Positions 45,485-56,218 of a stretch of DNA of 64,000 nucleotides are shown here, piece by piece (the first letter of the stretch is position 1; every line of letters starts with the position of its first letter). Position numbers and translations under genes: made by a program. The stretch lies in the NCBI GenBank assembly GCA_030248195.1, contig JASAND010008771.1:1-64000 (forward strand). Reading direction: 5' to 3'. The notes under the pieces were generated by a model. The model was given only the letters and a program-made list of their open reading frames with translations, did no database searches and was not told where the DNA came from. Origin of the DNA: Trissonchulus latispiculum (lineage: Eukaryota > Nematoda > Enoplea > Enoplida > Ironidae).

Positions 45485-45585
45485 AATTTTCGCAACAGTC
45501 AAAATGCACATTTACACAATAGCTATATAAACTTCTATTTCCAAAATTCACACAAAACCATCCCCCTCGTTACAACGCGTATTAC

Positions 45586-46277
45586 TTAACTAATTTTCAA
45601 ACATTTTAACGACAGTAACCTTAGTTCGAGTATAAGAAATTACCGCAGTTGCAAGCTTATTTAACGGTAGTACTTGCAAAACTTGTGTTCGATACATTTT
45701 AGACACAAAACTGTTAATGATGAGACCAAAGCTGCTGTTGAATCCTGTCAACAGCAGCATAATTCCTCCATTAAATCTTGCGAATATCTATAGGATCTTA
45801 ATCGTCATTTCGAAAATCCCTTGTTCTTCTCTTGTATACCCAAGACAGTATCTCATTACAGTTTCGATTGTGCTAAAAACCAAATGCAGTAGCCAAGGAA
45901 CCGAGCAAGCTAAGTTAAGCCCTACCGTTCCTGCTAACAGATGTGTAAACTTTAAGAGCGCTTCATTATTGCGTTCTTCGTCTGTGGATTTATCTGTAGT
46001 GCTCTCGCTTTTTCTTTGTTTGAAGCGCTTTTTCAGTGAAGTATATGCTTTTACCGAAAAAACTAATTGTAATATTAATCCAGTCAGCTGAAAAGCAGAG
46101 GAGCCTACTTTCATAACCGAAACTCGCACTACATTTACAGCCCTTAAGGTTTGCAATTCTGTGTTTACGGTTTTACCAAACAAACGTGCTGGCGCTTCAA
46201 AGGCGCTTGTGACATACGCTGCCCTGAAAATGTAATACGTAACGTATGCAGTAGTGTGAGCGCCGCACATAAAGACA
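45586..46277 (-). pseudogene. Truncated GPCR pseudogene (paralogue of 48702-50105)
   Basis: It matches the C-terminal half of the intact GPCR, from the FMCGAH motif of TM4 through TM5, TM6 (NLACSVPWLLHL) and TM7. Where the intact gene has CTGCAG (Leu-Gln, before TM7), this copy has CTATAG, an in-frame stop. Similarity breaks at about 46277, where a palindrome starts, removing TM1-TM3. The 3' flank (about 45528-45586) also matches the intact gene's 3' flank, so this is a segmental duplicate, not a processed copy. Confidence 0.85.
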
Positions 46278-46612
46278 ATGCTAAATATAGTTATAAATGC
46301 TGTAAAAAGCGTTAAAAACGTGTTAATACTGCGAAAAGAGAATTTCAGGAAAAACAGATTTATTAAAAACACACATTTTCTTAAAAAAACAAAAATTTTG
46401 ACTGACTGTCAAGTATATAAGTGTACAAGTAAGGTCAAATGCTTAAAATAGTATTTGTTTATATTCAGGGTTTTTTCAAAATTTTACCTGTGTTTTATTG
46501 TGTGTTTTTTAAGAAAATGTGTGTTTTTAAAAAATCTGTTTTTCCTGAAATTCTCTTTTCGCAGTATTAACACGTTTTTAACGCTTTTTACAGCATTTAT
46601 AACTATATTTAG
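46278..46612. repeat. ~105-bp-arm palindrome at the pseudogene breakpoint
   Basis: GCTAAATATAGTTATAAATG at 46278 is matched by its complement ending at 46612. The arms are nearly identical over about 105 bp, with a ~120-bp spacer. The left arm directly abuts truncated GPCR sequence. Both strands encode the same short lysine/phenylalanine-rich peptide, only because of the palindrome. Confidence 0.85.
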
Positions 46613-48624
46613 CATTTTCCGCGTGTTACAGAAGAAATACAGAACATAATATAGCTTGCTTAGTCTTTATAAACGATATTTCAATGTTGTTCAAAATTAT
46701 GTTTTTGAGGTCAGATTTTCGCTAAAAATTTATTTATATTTGTACCTAGGGCTCGCCCCCTCCCACTTTTCGGAAGCCCCCCCCCAACTTCCCCCCACAC
46801 TTTCAGGTGTTGGGAGGTGCCCCCCCTTCCGTTTCTGCAGGATCAGGCATTCTAGGTATTACGTAAAGTTATCTTACCTAACTAAACAACTAGATTATGA
46901 GACAATATATTATTATCAGGGCAATTATCCGTCACACACAGTTATACCTCAAAATCTATCAAAATAGTGAGTTCTTATGGAAAAAATTAGGAGCCCAGAA
47001 TTTTTCAGAGAAAACAAACTTCAATACGTTGCAAATGATCTTTCTAAAAATTCTGTTTGAAAAACTCCAATATTTTGTCCTCCAAAGGCGGGCTCCACAT
47101 GTAAAGAAAAGGCTAGTTGGGGGTCGTTCTTTTCTTCGGTTCTTTAGCAAACTCCCGATCGAATACTATCAAATGCTAACATTCAAGCCTCCTAACTACT
47201 TACTCAAGATCACAGGGGTCATAATTAGTCTACGTCAAGTCAACTCTACTGAATTATCCTTTATGACGTATTCCCAAAATCGCAAATGACAGTGATATTC
47301 CTATCTAAGCTTCCCTATCTGTTCGCTCTGACGCAGGATAAGCTGAGAAGAATTCTCGACAATTGAAATTATTAATTTAATTAAACGATATCGATTATGT
47401 TCATACAAATAATATAATTATCTACAGTTTAAGGTACAAGGACAACAACCATAGGTAAGCATAGACAAAATACAAGACGACATAAAGACAAGCAAGCTCA
47501 ATACAAATACCCTTATTTCAATCAAAAATCAGACTGTTTCCAACCTCAAGTTTTAGTGGCTGCTCTTTAAAATCTCACCCACACAATCATGTTATTGTCA
47601 AACGTAATAGTTTGTCCAACTCACTGTTCAAGCTACCTTGTTGACCCGAATCCGAGTGTGTGCTGGGTCCAATTGGCAGGTCCTCCGAGCAAGGCAAAAA
47701 ACGGGTCAGGGAATAAAATCAGAAAATGACAGCACGCAGAAAATAGAATACAGTCGAGTCGTGGCTAGCCCCAATAGTCAGTGTAAACAGGTCAGCAAAA
47801 AGACCACACAATCCAATCCGAAGTGATAGACCGGTATATCCCTCCTCGGGCCCTCGGTCGAAAGTACGTCAGGAGCGACAACAGAAAAACGTGAGTTCAC
47901 CCTGTTCGACTAAGCGAAACAGCAACAAGCCAGTGAATTCACGACCGTTTCTAATGGCAGCCAAACCACGACTGATTTTAAATTTGGGGAAAAATTTGAG
48001 GTTTGGGGAAGACCTGTCAATCATGTGTGCGTGACGTGTAAGGCGGAGCTTGCGGCCTCCTTTCGTGTAGTGCGTTTTGTGCGTGTGTGTATCGTCATAC
48101 GTCACTTATCAGTGACGTATGAACTCAGCTCTCGGGGTGAAGGAGGCTCCCAAAAATCCCAAACTTGGACGCATTAACCCCACTTAGTTTCCTGGGGAGA
48201 TAAGTACCCAATTTTGGATCCGTTTCGCAAATAAAACTATCCATCAGAAAACAGCAAGAAATCTTAAACTGCTTTGTCAAAACATCTCAAATAACGAACA
48301 GTACTCAACTTCAAACAGAGGCCGAATATTAAAGACGACAATCACAAACCAGCGAATAATACCCCAAATTCTTAAATTCATAATCACAGACCCAGAAAAG
48401 GAATACTCATACTGTCAAAGAATAGCTAACTGCCGAAATAGAGTCAAGATCGACACCTATATACAAAATTGCCAGAACCAAAAATCATCAGAATACAATC
48501 AGAATACAAGGAATGATCAGAACAAAAATTACCGGAATACAAACTTGTTCACAAATTATCAGAATGCTGAAATCTACTAGCAATATCAAACTCAGACCTA
48601 GCATTTCAATTTTTCTATCCTCCA
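46613..48624. other. Interval between the GPCR copies, no gene
   Basis: A C-rich dispersed fragment lies at 46745-46830. The remainder is A-rich with no supported ORF. A palindrome with CRE-like halves lies at 48096-48121. Confidence 0.45.
48096..48121. promoter_or_regulatory. Palindrome with two CRE-like TGACGTA half-sites
   Basis: CATACGTCACT, TATC, AGTGACGTATG: an 11-bp stem holding TACGTCA and TGACGTA, resembling cAMP-response elements. No promoter context is shown, so regulation is speculative. Confidence 0.3.
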
Positions 48625-48701
48625 CATTTACACAATAGCTATATAAACTTATATTTCCAAAATTCACACAAAACCACCCTCCTCGTTACAACGCGTATTA
48701 C

Positions 48702-50105
48702 TTAACTAATTTTCAAACTTTTAACGACAGTAACCTTAGTTCGAGTATAAGAAATTACCGCAGTTGCAAGCTTATTTAACGGCAGTACTTGCAAAACTTG
48801 TGATCGATACGTTTTAGATACAAAACTGTTAATTATGAGGCCGAAGCTACTGTTGAATCCTGTTAACAGCAGCATAAGTCCTCCATTAAATGCAGCGAAC
48901 GACTGCAGGATCAGCAGAGTCATTTCGTAAACCCCTTGTTCTTCTTTTGTATACCCAAGACAGTATCTCATTACAGTTTCGATTGTGCTCAAAACCAAAT
49001 GCAATAGCCAAGGAACCGAGCAAGCTAAGTTAAGCCCTACCGTTCCTGCTAACAGATGTGTGAACTTTAACAGCGCTTCATTATTGCGTTCTTCGTCTGT
49101 GGATTTATCTGTGACGTTCTCATTTTTTCTTTGTTTGAAGCGCTTTTTCAGTGAAATATATGCTTTTACCGAAAAAACGAATTGTAATATTAATCCAATC
49201 AGCTGAAAAGCAGAGGAGCCTACTTTCATAACAGAAACTCGCACTACATTTACAGCCCTTAAGGTCTGCAATTCTGTGCTTACGGTTTTACCAAACAGAC
49301 GTGCTGGCATTTCGAAGGTACTTGTTACATACGCTGCCCTGAAAACGTAATAAGTAATGTATGCAGTAATGTGGGCGCCGCACATAAAGACAACGACAAA
49401 GAGGATGACAATTGTCGATATGCTTGAGTTAGAGTAGGCTCGATATTTCAGCGGCCGTACGACAGCAAACCATCGATCAAAGCTTAAAAGAATCAGAGAT
49501 GCCTGATTACAAAGAGAAACGCAGCTAATTAACAGCTCATCTAAAATAGGAAGGGTCAAAGAAATGTGGCAGTACCGAACAAAATGGCTCAGCAGAATAC
49601 TAATTTTCAGGGAATCAAACAAACCTATTAGTACACTAATTAAGTCCGTCAAGGTTTCAAAGTAGTGTAATCGAAGAGTGCTTTTTACGTCCTTCTCTCC
49701 TGATACCATTTTCTTCAAGACTACTACGTTAATTGTTGATGTAGCAAGACCCAATGGAGCAATACCAGTAATATAGACAAATTTAAACATATAATTGATG
49801 TAAGAAAATGTAATTTGCAATCGCACATCTGGATCGTTGTGGGAATCCCAAGACGCATAGTTTTGAATGTAAAACATCATCGTGCCAACTGATTGCCACC
49901 AAAATGCCCAAATGAACTTTACAGAACACAAGCCATGAGCCATGTCGCAGGATGCAGTCTTCAAACGATACCATAGACGGTGCGGAAACAGTGAAAAATG
50001 TCTGGAATGAATAAGCCTCAGACCTGGTACCTCCTTTTCACAAACAGCTGAGACATTCATTACAGATAATCCAGTACTGTACATTCTTTCAGCGCATTCG
50101 TACAA
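48702..50105 (-). CDS. Class A (rhodopsin-like) GPCR, intronless, peptide-receptor-like
   Basis: A 467-residue frame encodes seven hydrophobic segments: TM1 about 107-131 (N126), TM2 150-172 (LTDLISVL, D154), TM3 183-209 followed by DRWFAVVRPLKY (DRW at 210-212, the DRY position), TM4 228-252, TM5 297-317, TM6 346-371 with CSVPW (the CWxP position), and TM7 395-428 with FNSSFGLIINSF at the NPxxY position. The lysine/arginine-rich third loop (about 318-345) suits G-protein coupling. The DRY, CWxP and NPxxY motifs are all variant. FNSS in TM7 recalls FMRFamide-type receptors, but the ligand cannot be inferred. The ~100-residue N-terminus before TM1 holds another hydrophobic stretch, so a later Met (for example residue 106) may be the real start. 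A broken paralogue lies at 45586-46277. Confidence 0.8.
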   Translation of the reverse strand: MYECAERMYSTGLSVMNVSAVCEKEVPGLRLIHSRHFSLFPHRLWYRLKTASCDMAHGLCSVKFIWAFWWQSVGTMMFYIQNYASWDSHNDPDVRLQITFSYINYMFKFVYITGIAPLGLATSTINVVVLKKMVSGEKDVKSTLRLHYFETLTDLISVLIGLFDSLKISILLSHFVRYCHISLTLPILDELLISCVSLCNQASLILLSFDRWFAVVRPLKYRAYSNSSISTIVILFVVVFMCGAHITAYITYYVFRAAYVTSTFEMPARLFGKTVSTELQTLRAVNVVRVSVMKVGSSAFQLIGLILQFVFSVKAYISLKKRFKQRKNENVTDKSTDEERNNEALLKFTHLLAGTVGLNLACSVPWLLHLVLSTIETVMRYCLGYTKEEQGVYEMTLLILQSFAAFNGGLMLLLTGFNSSFGLIINSFVSKTYRSQVLQVLPLNKLATAVISYTRTKVTVVKSLKIS

Positions 50106-52277
50106 AGGACAATATTCCCGAGCTTGATAGAGTCTAAAAACAAATTACTGTTTACAGTTTCTCAAACTCCAAATATGGTGGTCCAAAGTGCGGGGAAAGG
50201 GTTTGGAGAACCAAAGTTGGCTATTGGCAAACTCTCCCTTAGTTACTATCTTTTGTATCAAAAATATATTCAGATTTTGAATTTGTTTCCGGTAGTTATT
50301 TTTAACTATTTCTAGCCTAGCAAATACTCTTTTGGAATGAGAAAGAAAAAGAAAGTCATAGACCACTGTAGGAGGAATGTAATAGTGCTACTATTTTAAC
50401 CCGCTTTATGTTCCTTTATGACTTCAAGCAAAACTATCAGAGACTAAAATGCAATAAAAATAACGCACAAATTAGTTCATAATAAATAATAAATTTGAAG
50501 AGGATAACATTTTTTGGTGGACATTTTCAGATTGGTCTAAAGTCGACTTCAAATTGTCAGTTTTTGAACCTGAATTGGAATGTTCCAATTTCAGTTACTT
50601 TTCCTTAACTAAAAATTTGCTTCAAAGTTAAGCTTACATTATTAGCTTGCACGGAGCGAACTAAACGATGGACGAAAAAATGTTTCCTTGTTCAGCGACC
50701 CTGATCACTTTTCAGCGAAATCGGAGACAAAAAGCTTTTGGTTCCCATTGGTCCTTCCTTGAAAACTTAAAAATTTTAAATTTTTGTCATAGATCGATCA
50801 AAAATGTGTTCATTTGCACCCATACCAGCACAATTTGAGCCCAGAATCACTTAGTTCTGCGAAAGTTATGCACAGGTGTAAAAATCACCACCATAAACTT
50901 TCGTCCTCGGAGATCAATTGAAGAAGATCGAAGGTCAGAGACACCAGTCTGTGGAGATGTCTGTTCTGTCTCTGTTCCATCTTAATCTTCTACTATATTC
51001 TAATTTTATTGTACAAGTGCAAGCGTGCATTAACAGGGTTCCGATTCACGGGATTTACCCAGACTTTGATGAGGGTCATCGCAGTAATGGTGCGCTTGTA
51101 TACCGGGAGCGGCATTCCTGAATAAACTTCTCAACTCAACCAGTCCGTTTCAAACTTTAAGAATAGTAACTGGTGCTAAATACTAATTCTTCCAAAAAAC
51201 ATTTTGCAGTTTTGAAATAGTCGCTTCCAGACATGTGCAGGAACGGAAGTTGGGGGGGTGAACCAGCTGCTTTTAAAACGGATTTTAAGACGTTTTGGCC
51301 AAAAACCGGAGAAACCCGGATTCTGTGAAGGGTGAGGAACCCCTCGGGGGGGGGGGGTGAACTCCTGGTCTGGGGAAGTGAAACCCCTCCCAAGCAGACG
51401 TACTGGCTTCTGTTTGCACGGTTATTATGCTCTCAAAACGTTGTGTAGTATCTTCGATAGAAGAATACACACAAGCAACACAACAGCACCCTTTGAAACC
51501 ATATAGATTTCATTTTCGAATGATCCGCGTTTACTTTACCATGCGCAATAAGCTAGCCGATGTAAGCTAGCCATTTTTAATACCACCTGTAACAATTGCT
51601 CGAAACCACGGACAAAAAAGATCTTCATCTCGTTTTAGAGCTCATTCCGTGCTATTTAACATTCGGCATTTGAATTTATCATAGGAAAGTTTAGTGAAAT
51701 TTTGATTTTTGCGCATTTGCAATTTCAAGATGGTAGCTATTCGAAGCAATCTGAAATTTGCTCTATTTAGTTTTCAGCAAAAATTTCTTGGGGATGTACC
51801 CGTATTTCCTTTTCGCCCAGTGGACCGCTTCCCTGTTGGAGTGTGGTGTCTGCACGCCACATTTCCCGTCATCCTGTGGCTAGCTAACACGCATTATCTA
51901 CAAATTTTTAAGCTTAATTGTGTGTAGTTGTTATGCCAAATTTATCACTTACATATGTTCTAGCTCCGTTAAATTCATATCAATAGATTCTTGACGAAGA
52001 TCTCGCAGTGCAACATTACTAACGGACTTTGGCGGAAAAACGGATGAATCATTTAGTCCGGTTACATAGTGAAGGTTTCTAAAATAGATTTACAGAGTTA
52101 TTAAAAGCTTTGGTAATAAAATTCTACATGATATTATCATCAACGTTATTAATAGGTCAATTACAGCTAAAACGTCGAAGATACACATGCATCTTCTGAG
52201 ATGTAGCCCCGGACTGGAATCGGTGCAATGTGCAAAATTAGTGTTGATACACAAACAGCAATAGAATCAAAATAAAA
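50106..52277. other. Interval with dispersed repeat ends, no gene
   Basis: Near 50715 AATCGGAGACAAAAAGCTTT is the inverse of the TTTTGTCTCCGATTT word of the satellites. At about 50878 AAAAATCACCACCATAAA resembles the right end of the TTAA elements, but no left end is seen. G/C-rich fragments lie at 51240-51390. Nothing coding is supported. Confidence 0.4.
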
Positions 52278-52367
52278 TAGTACGACAAAAAATTGTGCAT
52301 GCTTTGGTCGTTTATTGCAAACTAATCGTTGGAGCAAATACCAACAATGTATATATATACACATATA

Positions 52368-52448
<81 letters not shown>

Positions 52449-52600
52449 CAGAATTGCCTGAACTAGAGATTTTCAAAATCCGGAGTTCCGGAGTTGTATC
52501 CAACGAAAATTTAAATTTTCAATATTTCGCCATACATTTTGCGCCAAGCATTCAAAATTTAGTTTCCATGATCAATTTTTACTCAGCAACTCTAGTAATA
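52278..52600 (+). mobile_element. TA-element fragment, copy C, with (TA)n expansion
   Basis: It starts TAGTACGACAAAAAATTGTG and carries CCAACAATGTA and a diverged ATTCGAAATCTCG-type region, like copies A and B. A (TA)n run occupies 52356-52446, at the point where A and B have only TATATATTTTTAGAATC. The right half is missing. Confidence 0.65.
52356..52446. repeat. (TA)n microsatellite
   Basis: About 90 bp of almost pure TA repeat. The tyrosine/isoleucine repeat ORFs over it are artefacts. Confidence 0.95.
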
Positions 52601-52859
52601 GAACCAGCACTCAGAAGTGTGTCCTGAAGGTATTGTGTTTAGGCTTGCGTAAATCAACCAACAACTATTTAACGCCTATCACACCACAACAGGATATACC
52701 AGATCAAAACCCATTCTAATTTAACAGCTTAATACACTAAATCTTTTCCCCCTATTATGTACAGCTATAGACTACAAAATGCCTTTATAGCACGTCTCCG
52801 TCCGAACGTTCTGCGTAGTGCTCAGACTTCATCAGGGTTGTCTGCGTTGCATTCGCAGC

Positions 52860-53376
52860 AAATGCGTTTTGCCATTGTGTCGTTTACCCACTGACTTTTC
52901 CACTTGTTTCTTTTTTCGGCAAGCCTTGTCGCTGTGCTCACGAGTCACGAACCTCGCAGAAATGGAATTCCACTAATCGGAATCCACAGTTTTCTGGACG
53001 GTGGAAGTTTTCATTGCAGCGGAAAGAAAACTTCAGTTTCCGCGAACCCGGGTTGATCTCCACCATGGCGGTTCCATTTGTTAAAGCAGAGGAGCCTCTC
53101 TCGGCCGTTTCCATGGCCTGTGCAGCTCAATTGCCCTGTCTAATGGCAAATCTCTTTCCACCAAAAGGCGCTGTTGAATCACCTTATTTGCCAGCCCTCC
53201 TCCAACCTATCACGGAATGCCCAATTTAGGAACTGGTCACTAATTTCTGCCAAGTGACACAACTCTGCCAAATAGGACGCTACACTTTGCTCCGACTGTT
53301 GATTGCGCTGATTGAATTTGAATGTTTCTGCATTACCAGGGCTTGCGGTGTAAAATGCCGATTTAGCGCCTCCATG
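52860..53376 (-). pseudogene. Ty3/Gypsy gag fragment (distal part), frameshifted
   Basis: Read on the minus strand, fragments in different frames match a Ty3/Gypsy capsid: an ALNRHFTPQA start just inside 53376, SVASYLAELCHLAE near 53240-53285, and LLVERDLPLDRAIEL near 53130-53175. At least two frameshifts and stops break it. The preceding part of the same capsid lies at 54580-54665, beyond the solo LTR. It is an inactive relic. Confidence 0.7.
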
Positions 53377-54575
53377 TGTAATGTGTGAGTTGTGATGTGT
53401 GTTGAGTGTGTATTTTTAGTGAGTTTATTTTAGTGTGAAATTTTAGTAAGAGTGGTGTTTTTAATGAGAAATATATGTTGTGTAAATTTGGGTTGAAATT
53501 GGTTCAAAAGTGTTTGTTTTCTTATGTTAAAATGCGCTATGTTTTATTCAGCTCACTTAGCGACTAGGTGGCGCTGTTTGTCCTTTGAAGTTTCTCTGGA
53601 TGCTCGCTGAGCATCCAGTTTGCAAAGGGGGTCTCAAATTCAGCCAATCAAAATTCACTAGGCATCCCACTTAGACGTCTCCTTTAAAACTAGTCAGTCT
53701 TGTCTAAATTCTCTCAGCGTGCGGCCGTGTTTTTGCTCTGTGGCCGGAGTTTCCATTGTGCCTTTTTCTGCCTTTTATTTTGGGACCCTTCCAGTAACCG
53801 TAAGTTATTGATTGTTTTCCTTTTTTACACTAGATTCCGAGGCGACCTCGCGGGTCGAACTAAATTTACTAAGGGTGTTTCTACATTATCTTATTAGCTC
53901 TTTATTTGGTAACTAATACTGCTATTTAATTTTAGAAAAGGGTTTTAAATGTCCTATTCCAAAGTTTAATTAGCCGCGACGGCTTAGGGAAAATATTTAT
54001 GATAATAGATATTCTCTGGAGGGTTTAAAACTATGTCCGAGTTTAATCTAAGTATCTACATCTGTTTCATATTATTGTTTAAAGTTTATTTATGTCTTGT
54101 TTGAAAGTAATTACTGTCTAGAGTTATAATTTGTTTGAATCTTCTTGGCTTTGTAAACTTCAGTGATGAATGCTTTACTGTCAAAATTTACTGTACCGTG
54201 CCAATTTCGGGAGTCTCTCCCCGTGTCTGTTTCTTATTAAATGTGGTCTCAGTAGCTGAGCCATTAGGGTGTTCTAGTTAGGTTTTTATTAGAATTGTAT
54301 ATTCGGTAGGTAGGTTTCGAGCAGATTCCAAGTTTAGGTAGATTAATTATCCACTGAGCGTGTATTTAAATTAATCAAGTTTCTTTAGTAGTCCAGTCGT
54401 AAGACAGACATTCGTCCCTTCAGTTAGTTCCTTTAGCGACTTGCTAGGTTTATTTACTGCTTGGCGAGATCTGCCCAGGTCGACTGGAACATAAGTCTCC
54501 TCCAGGTTCGTCGTTTCCATACGCGCACAGTTTCCACCCGTAAAGTTTGGTTGCCCCAACACTTCCAACTTTACA
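53377..54575. mobile_element. Solo LTR (1.2 kb) with CATG TSD inserted in gag relic
   Basis: The element starts TGTAATGTG and ends CTTTACA (TG...CA, with 5-bp TGTAA/TTACA inverted ends). It is flanked by CATG at 53373-53376 and 54576-54579. The duplicated segment at 56219-56290 has the same flanks joined with a single CATG, a true empty site. No internal coding region is present, so this is a solo LTR. On the plus strand a TTTAAA box lies near 53683. Confidence 0.88.
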
Positions 54576-54579
54576 CATG

Positions 54580-54665
54580 AATTGAGCATACGAAATGTCA
54601 GTAGGTTTTTCAGGGGCAACTAAATCCCGCAGAAGCTGGTACGTTCCTACCTGACCCAACGCATG
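54580..54665 (-). pseudogene. Ty3/Gypsy gag fragment (proximal part)
   Basis: The minus strand encodes GTYQLLRDLVAPEKPTDISY, the region of a Ty3/Gypsy gag upstream of the segment at 52860-53376. The solo LTR separates the two. Upstream sequence changes to a CT-rich run (about 54679-54710) and non-coding DNA. Confidence 0.65.
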
Positions 54666-55233
54666 ATATTAGAGTAATTTCTTTCTCTCTTTCTCTCTCT
54701 CTCTCTGTTCGGAAGCATATCTATTTAATGTTATTACCTCATCACGGATACCGTAATCATAATTAAAGGCAGCGAAATACGGCTGTTGGAACATGTCATT
54801 GCTAGCATCATATCAAACAGTTGTCGCTGCAGTGTTATGTTGAACTTGAAGATGCGAGTCGAAGTGACGTGGATTAACAATTCCAACGGTCTGTATTTGA
54901 CAGAATAAAAAATTATAACGGCTGAATTGATACAGAATCAATCCTTATAGGCCTAATTATTTAAACTTCTTTTTAAGATTTATTAGTTCATCTCGGATAT
55001 GCATTTCACCAAAACTTAATTATTCTGTTTTTGTTAACTTAAACCAAGAATTTGCGTTTTGCCCTTGGCAAGCCAATTAGTATTGTCTAGGAATTAGAAA
55101 TGGAAAACATGTTAAAAATGGCATCAAAAGTATAGAACGCTGAGAGTATCACTAATTGGAAATGCGTTTTTAATAAGAAATTCGATTCCACGAAAGATTG
55201 ACTTTTTTGCTTAGGGCTTAGCATGTGTAGGTA

Positions 55234-56218
55234 GGGTTGTGCCAGGGCCGTGAAGCGGGCTTCGGGCTCGGGCTCGGGCCGGCCCTATACCGGCCCGGCC
55301 TGAATTTTTAATGAGACGGCCCGGTCCGAGCCCGGCCCGAGTTCTGTTGAGCCCGGCCCGACTCGGGCCGCTCCGGCCATTCGGGCCGCTCGGGCCATTC
55401 TGACCACTCGGGCCTCTCGGGCTTTCCGGGCTATTTAAGTGGCTTGTCATTACTGAAAAATATTGATTTTTTCGTTGTGTAATGTGGCTTCCTTTGTCCA
55501 TACCCCGTTGTCTTCTTCGGTGCCTAACATACATACATACGTACATATCAAAAGCGATACATTGGAAACAATAGAACATAATTCTACTTTCCAATCCAAA
55601 TGTTATATCTTAGCAATCATGTTGCGAAATGTTCAACTTTATACAGGTTTTCTTTATCTGCAAAAAGTTATGGATTAGTTAGCGTCAAATTGTCTTCAAA
55701 AACATTTGTAAAATTCAAAAGGAACTATTTTAGTTACTCTGCCTGCGGCGGCAGGCAAGCCCTGGTTTGGTACAAGGAAGCTAACAAGTAAAGCTTTGCC
55801 AACTTCCCACTTCTTAGTCACTCAGTGGACAATTGTGTGTCTAAATCTGCTAAATATAAGCTGTGTGAGTGATTTATTTTTATTCCTTTTTTGGACGATT
55901 CAATACTTAACCAAAAATCTTACAATCTACAAGATACATAAGCTTTATAGCTCCAGTGTGTGGTTACAAATTACTGCTCAAAGCATTATCTGAAAATTAT
56001 GAAATGAAAAGCTTCTAACAATAGCTAATGTTGCACTTGAAGTTACAGCTAATCGAACCATGAAAGTTTATTTTTGGGTTTACCTATACGTAATACTAAT
56101 AAAACTGCTTAGGCAAACCGAATGCGATTTGAACCATTTTTGGGCCTCTCCACGCTGTCAGGCCATATTTGGGCCATTGGGGCCGCCCGGGCTGCACTCA
56201 GGCCGCTCAGGCGGCACA
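55234..56218. repeat. Spacer with CGGGCC-rich ends between duplicate copies
   Basis: The left ~200 bp (55245-55440) and right ~70 bp (56145-56216) are packed with CGGGCC/GGGCCGCTC words. The centre is A/T-rich with a CATACATACATACGTACAT run near 55529. The edges GTGCCAGGGCC and GGCACAGGG look like weak inverted ends, but no TSD is seen. It resembles the GCGGCCC-rich ends of element D. Confidence 0.45.

Larger units (their letters stand above)
53339..55233. repeat. Direct duplication, copy 1 (contains the solo LTR)
   Basis: Apart from the LTR and a few indels it matches 56219-57422. Matching landmarks are GGGCTTGCGGTGTAAAATGC, the CT-rich tract, GCTGCAGTGTTATGTTGAAC and GCTTAGCATGTGTAGG. It consists of gag relic plus about 570 bp of non-coding flank. 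Confidence 0.85.

Noticed and set aside
46455..46649. Small membrane protein on the plus strand
   Set aside because: It encodes the same peptide as the opposite strand only because of the palindrome at 46278-46612.
52312..52627. Tyr/Ile repeat proteins on both strands
   Set aside because: These are translations of the (TA)n microsatellite.
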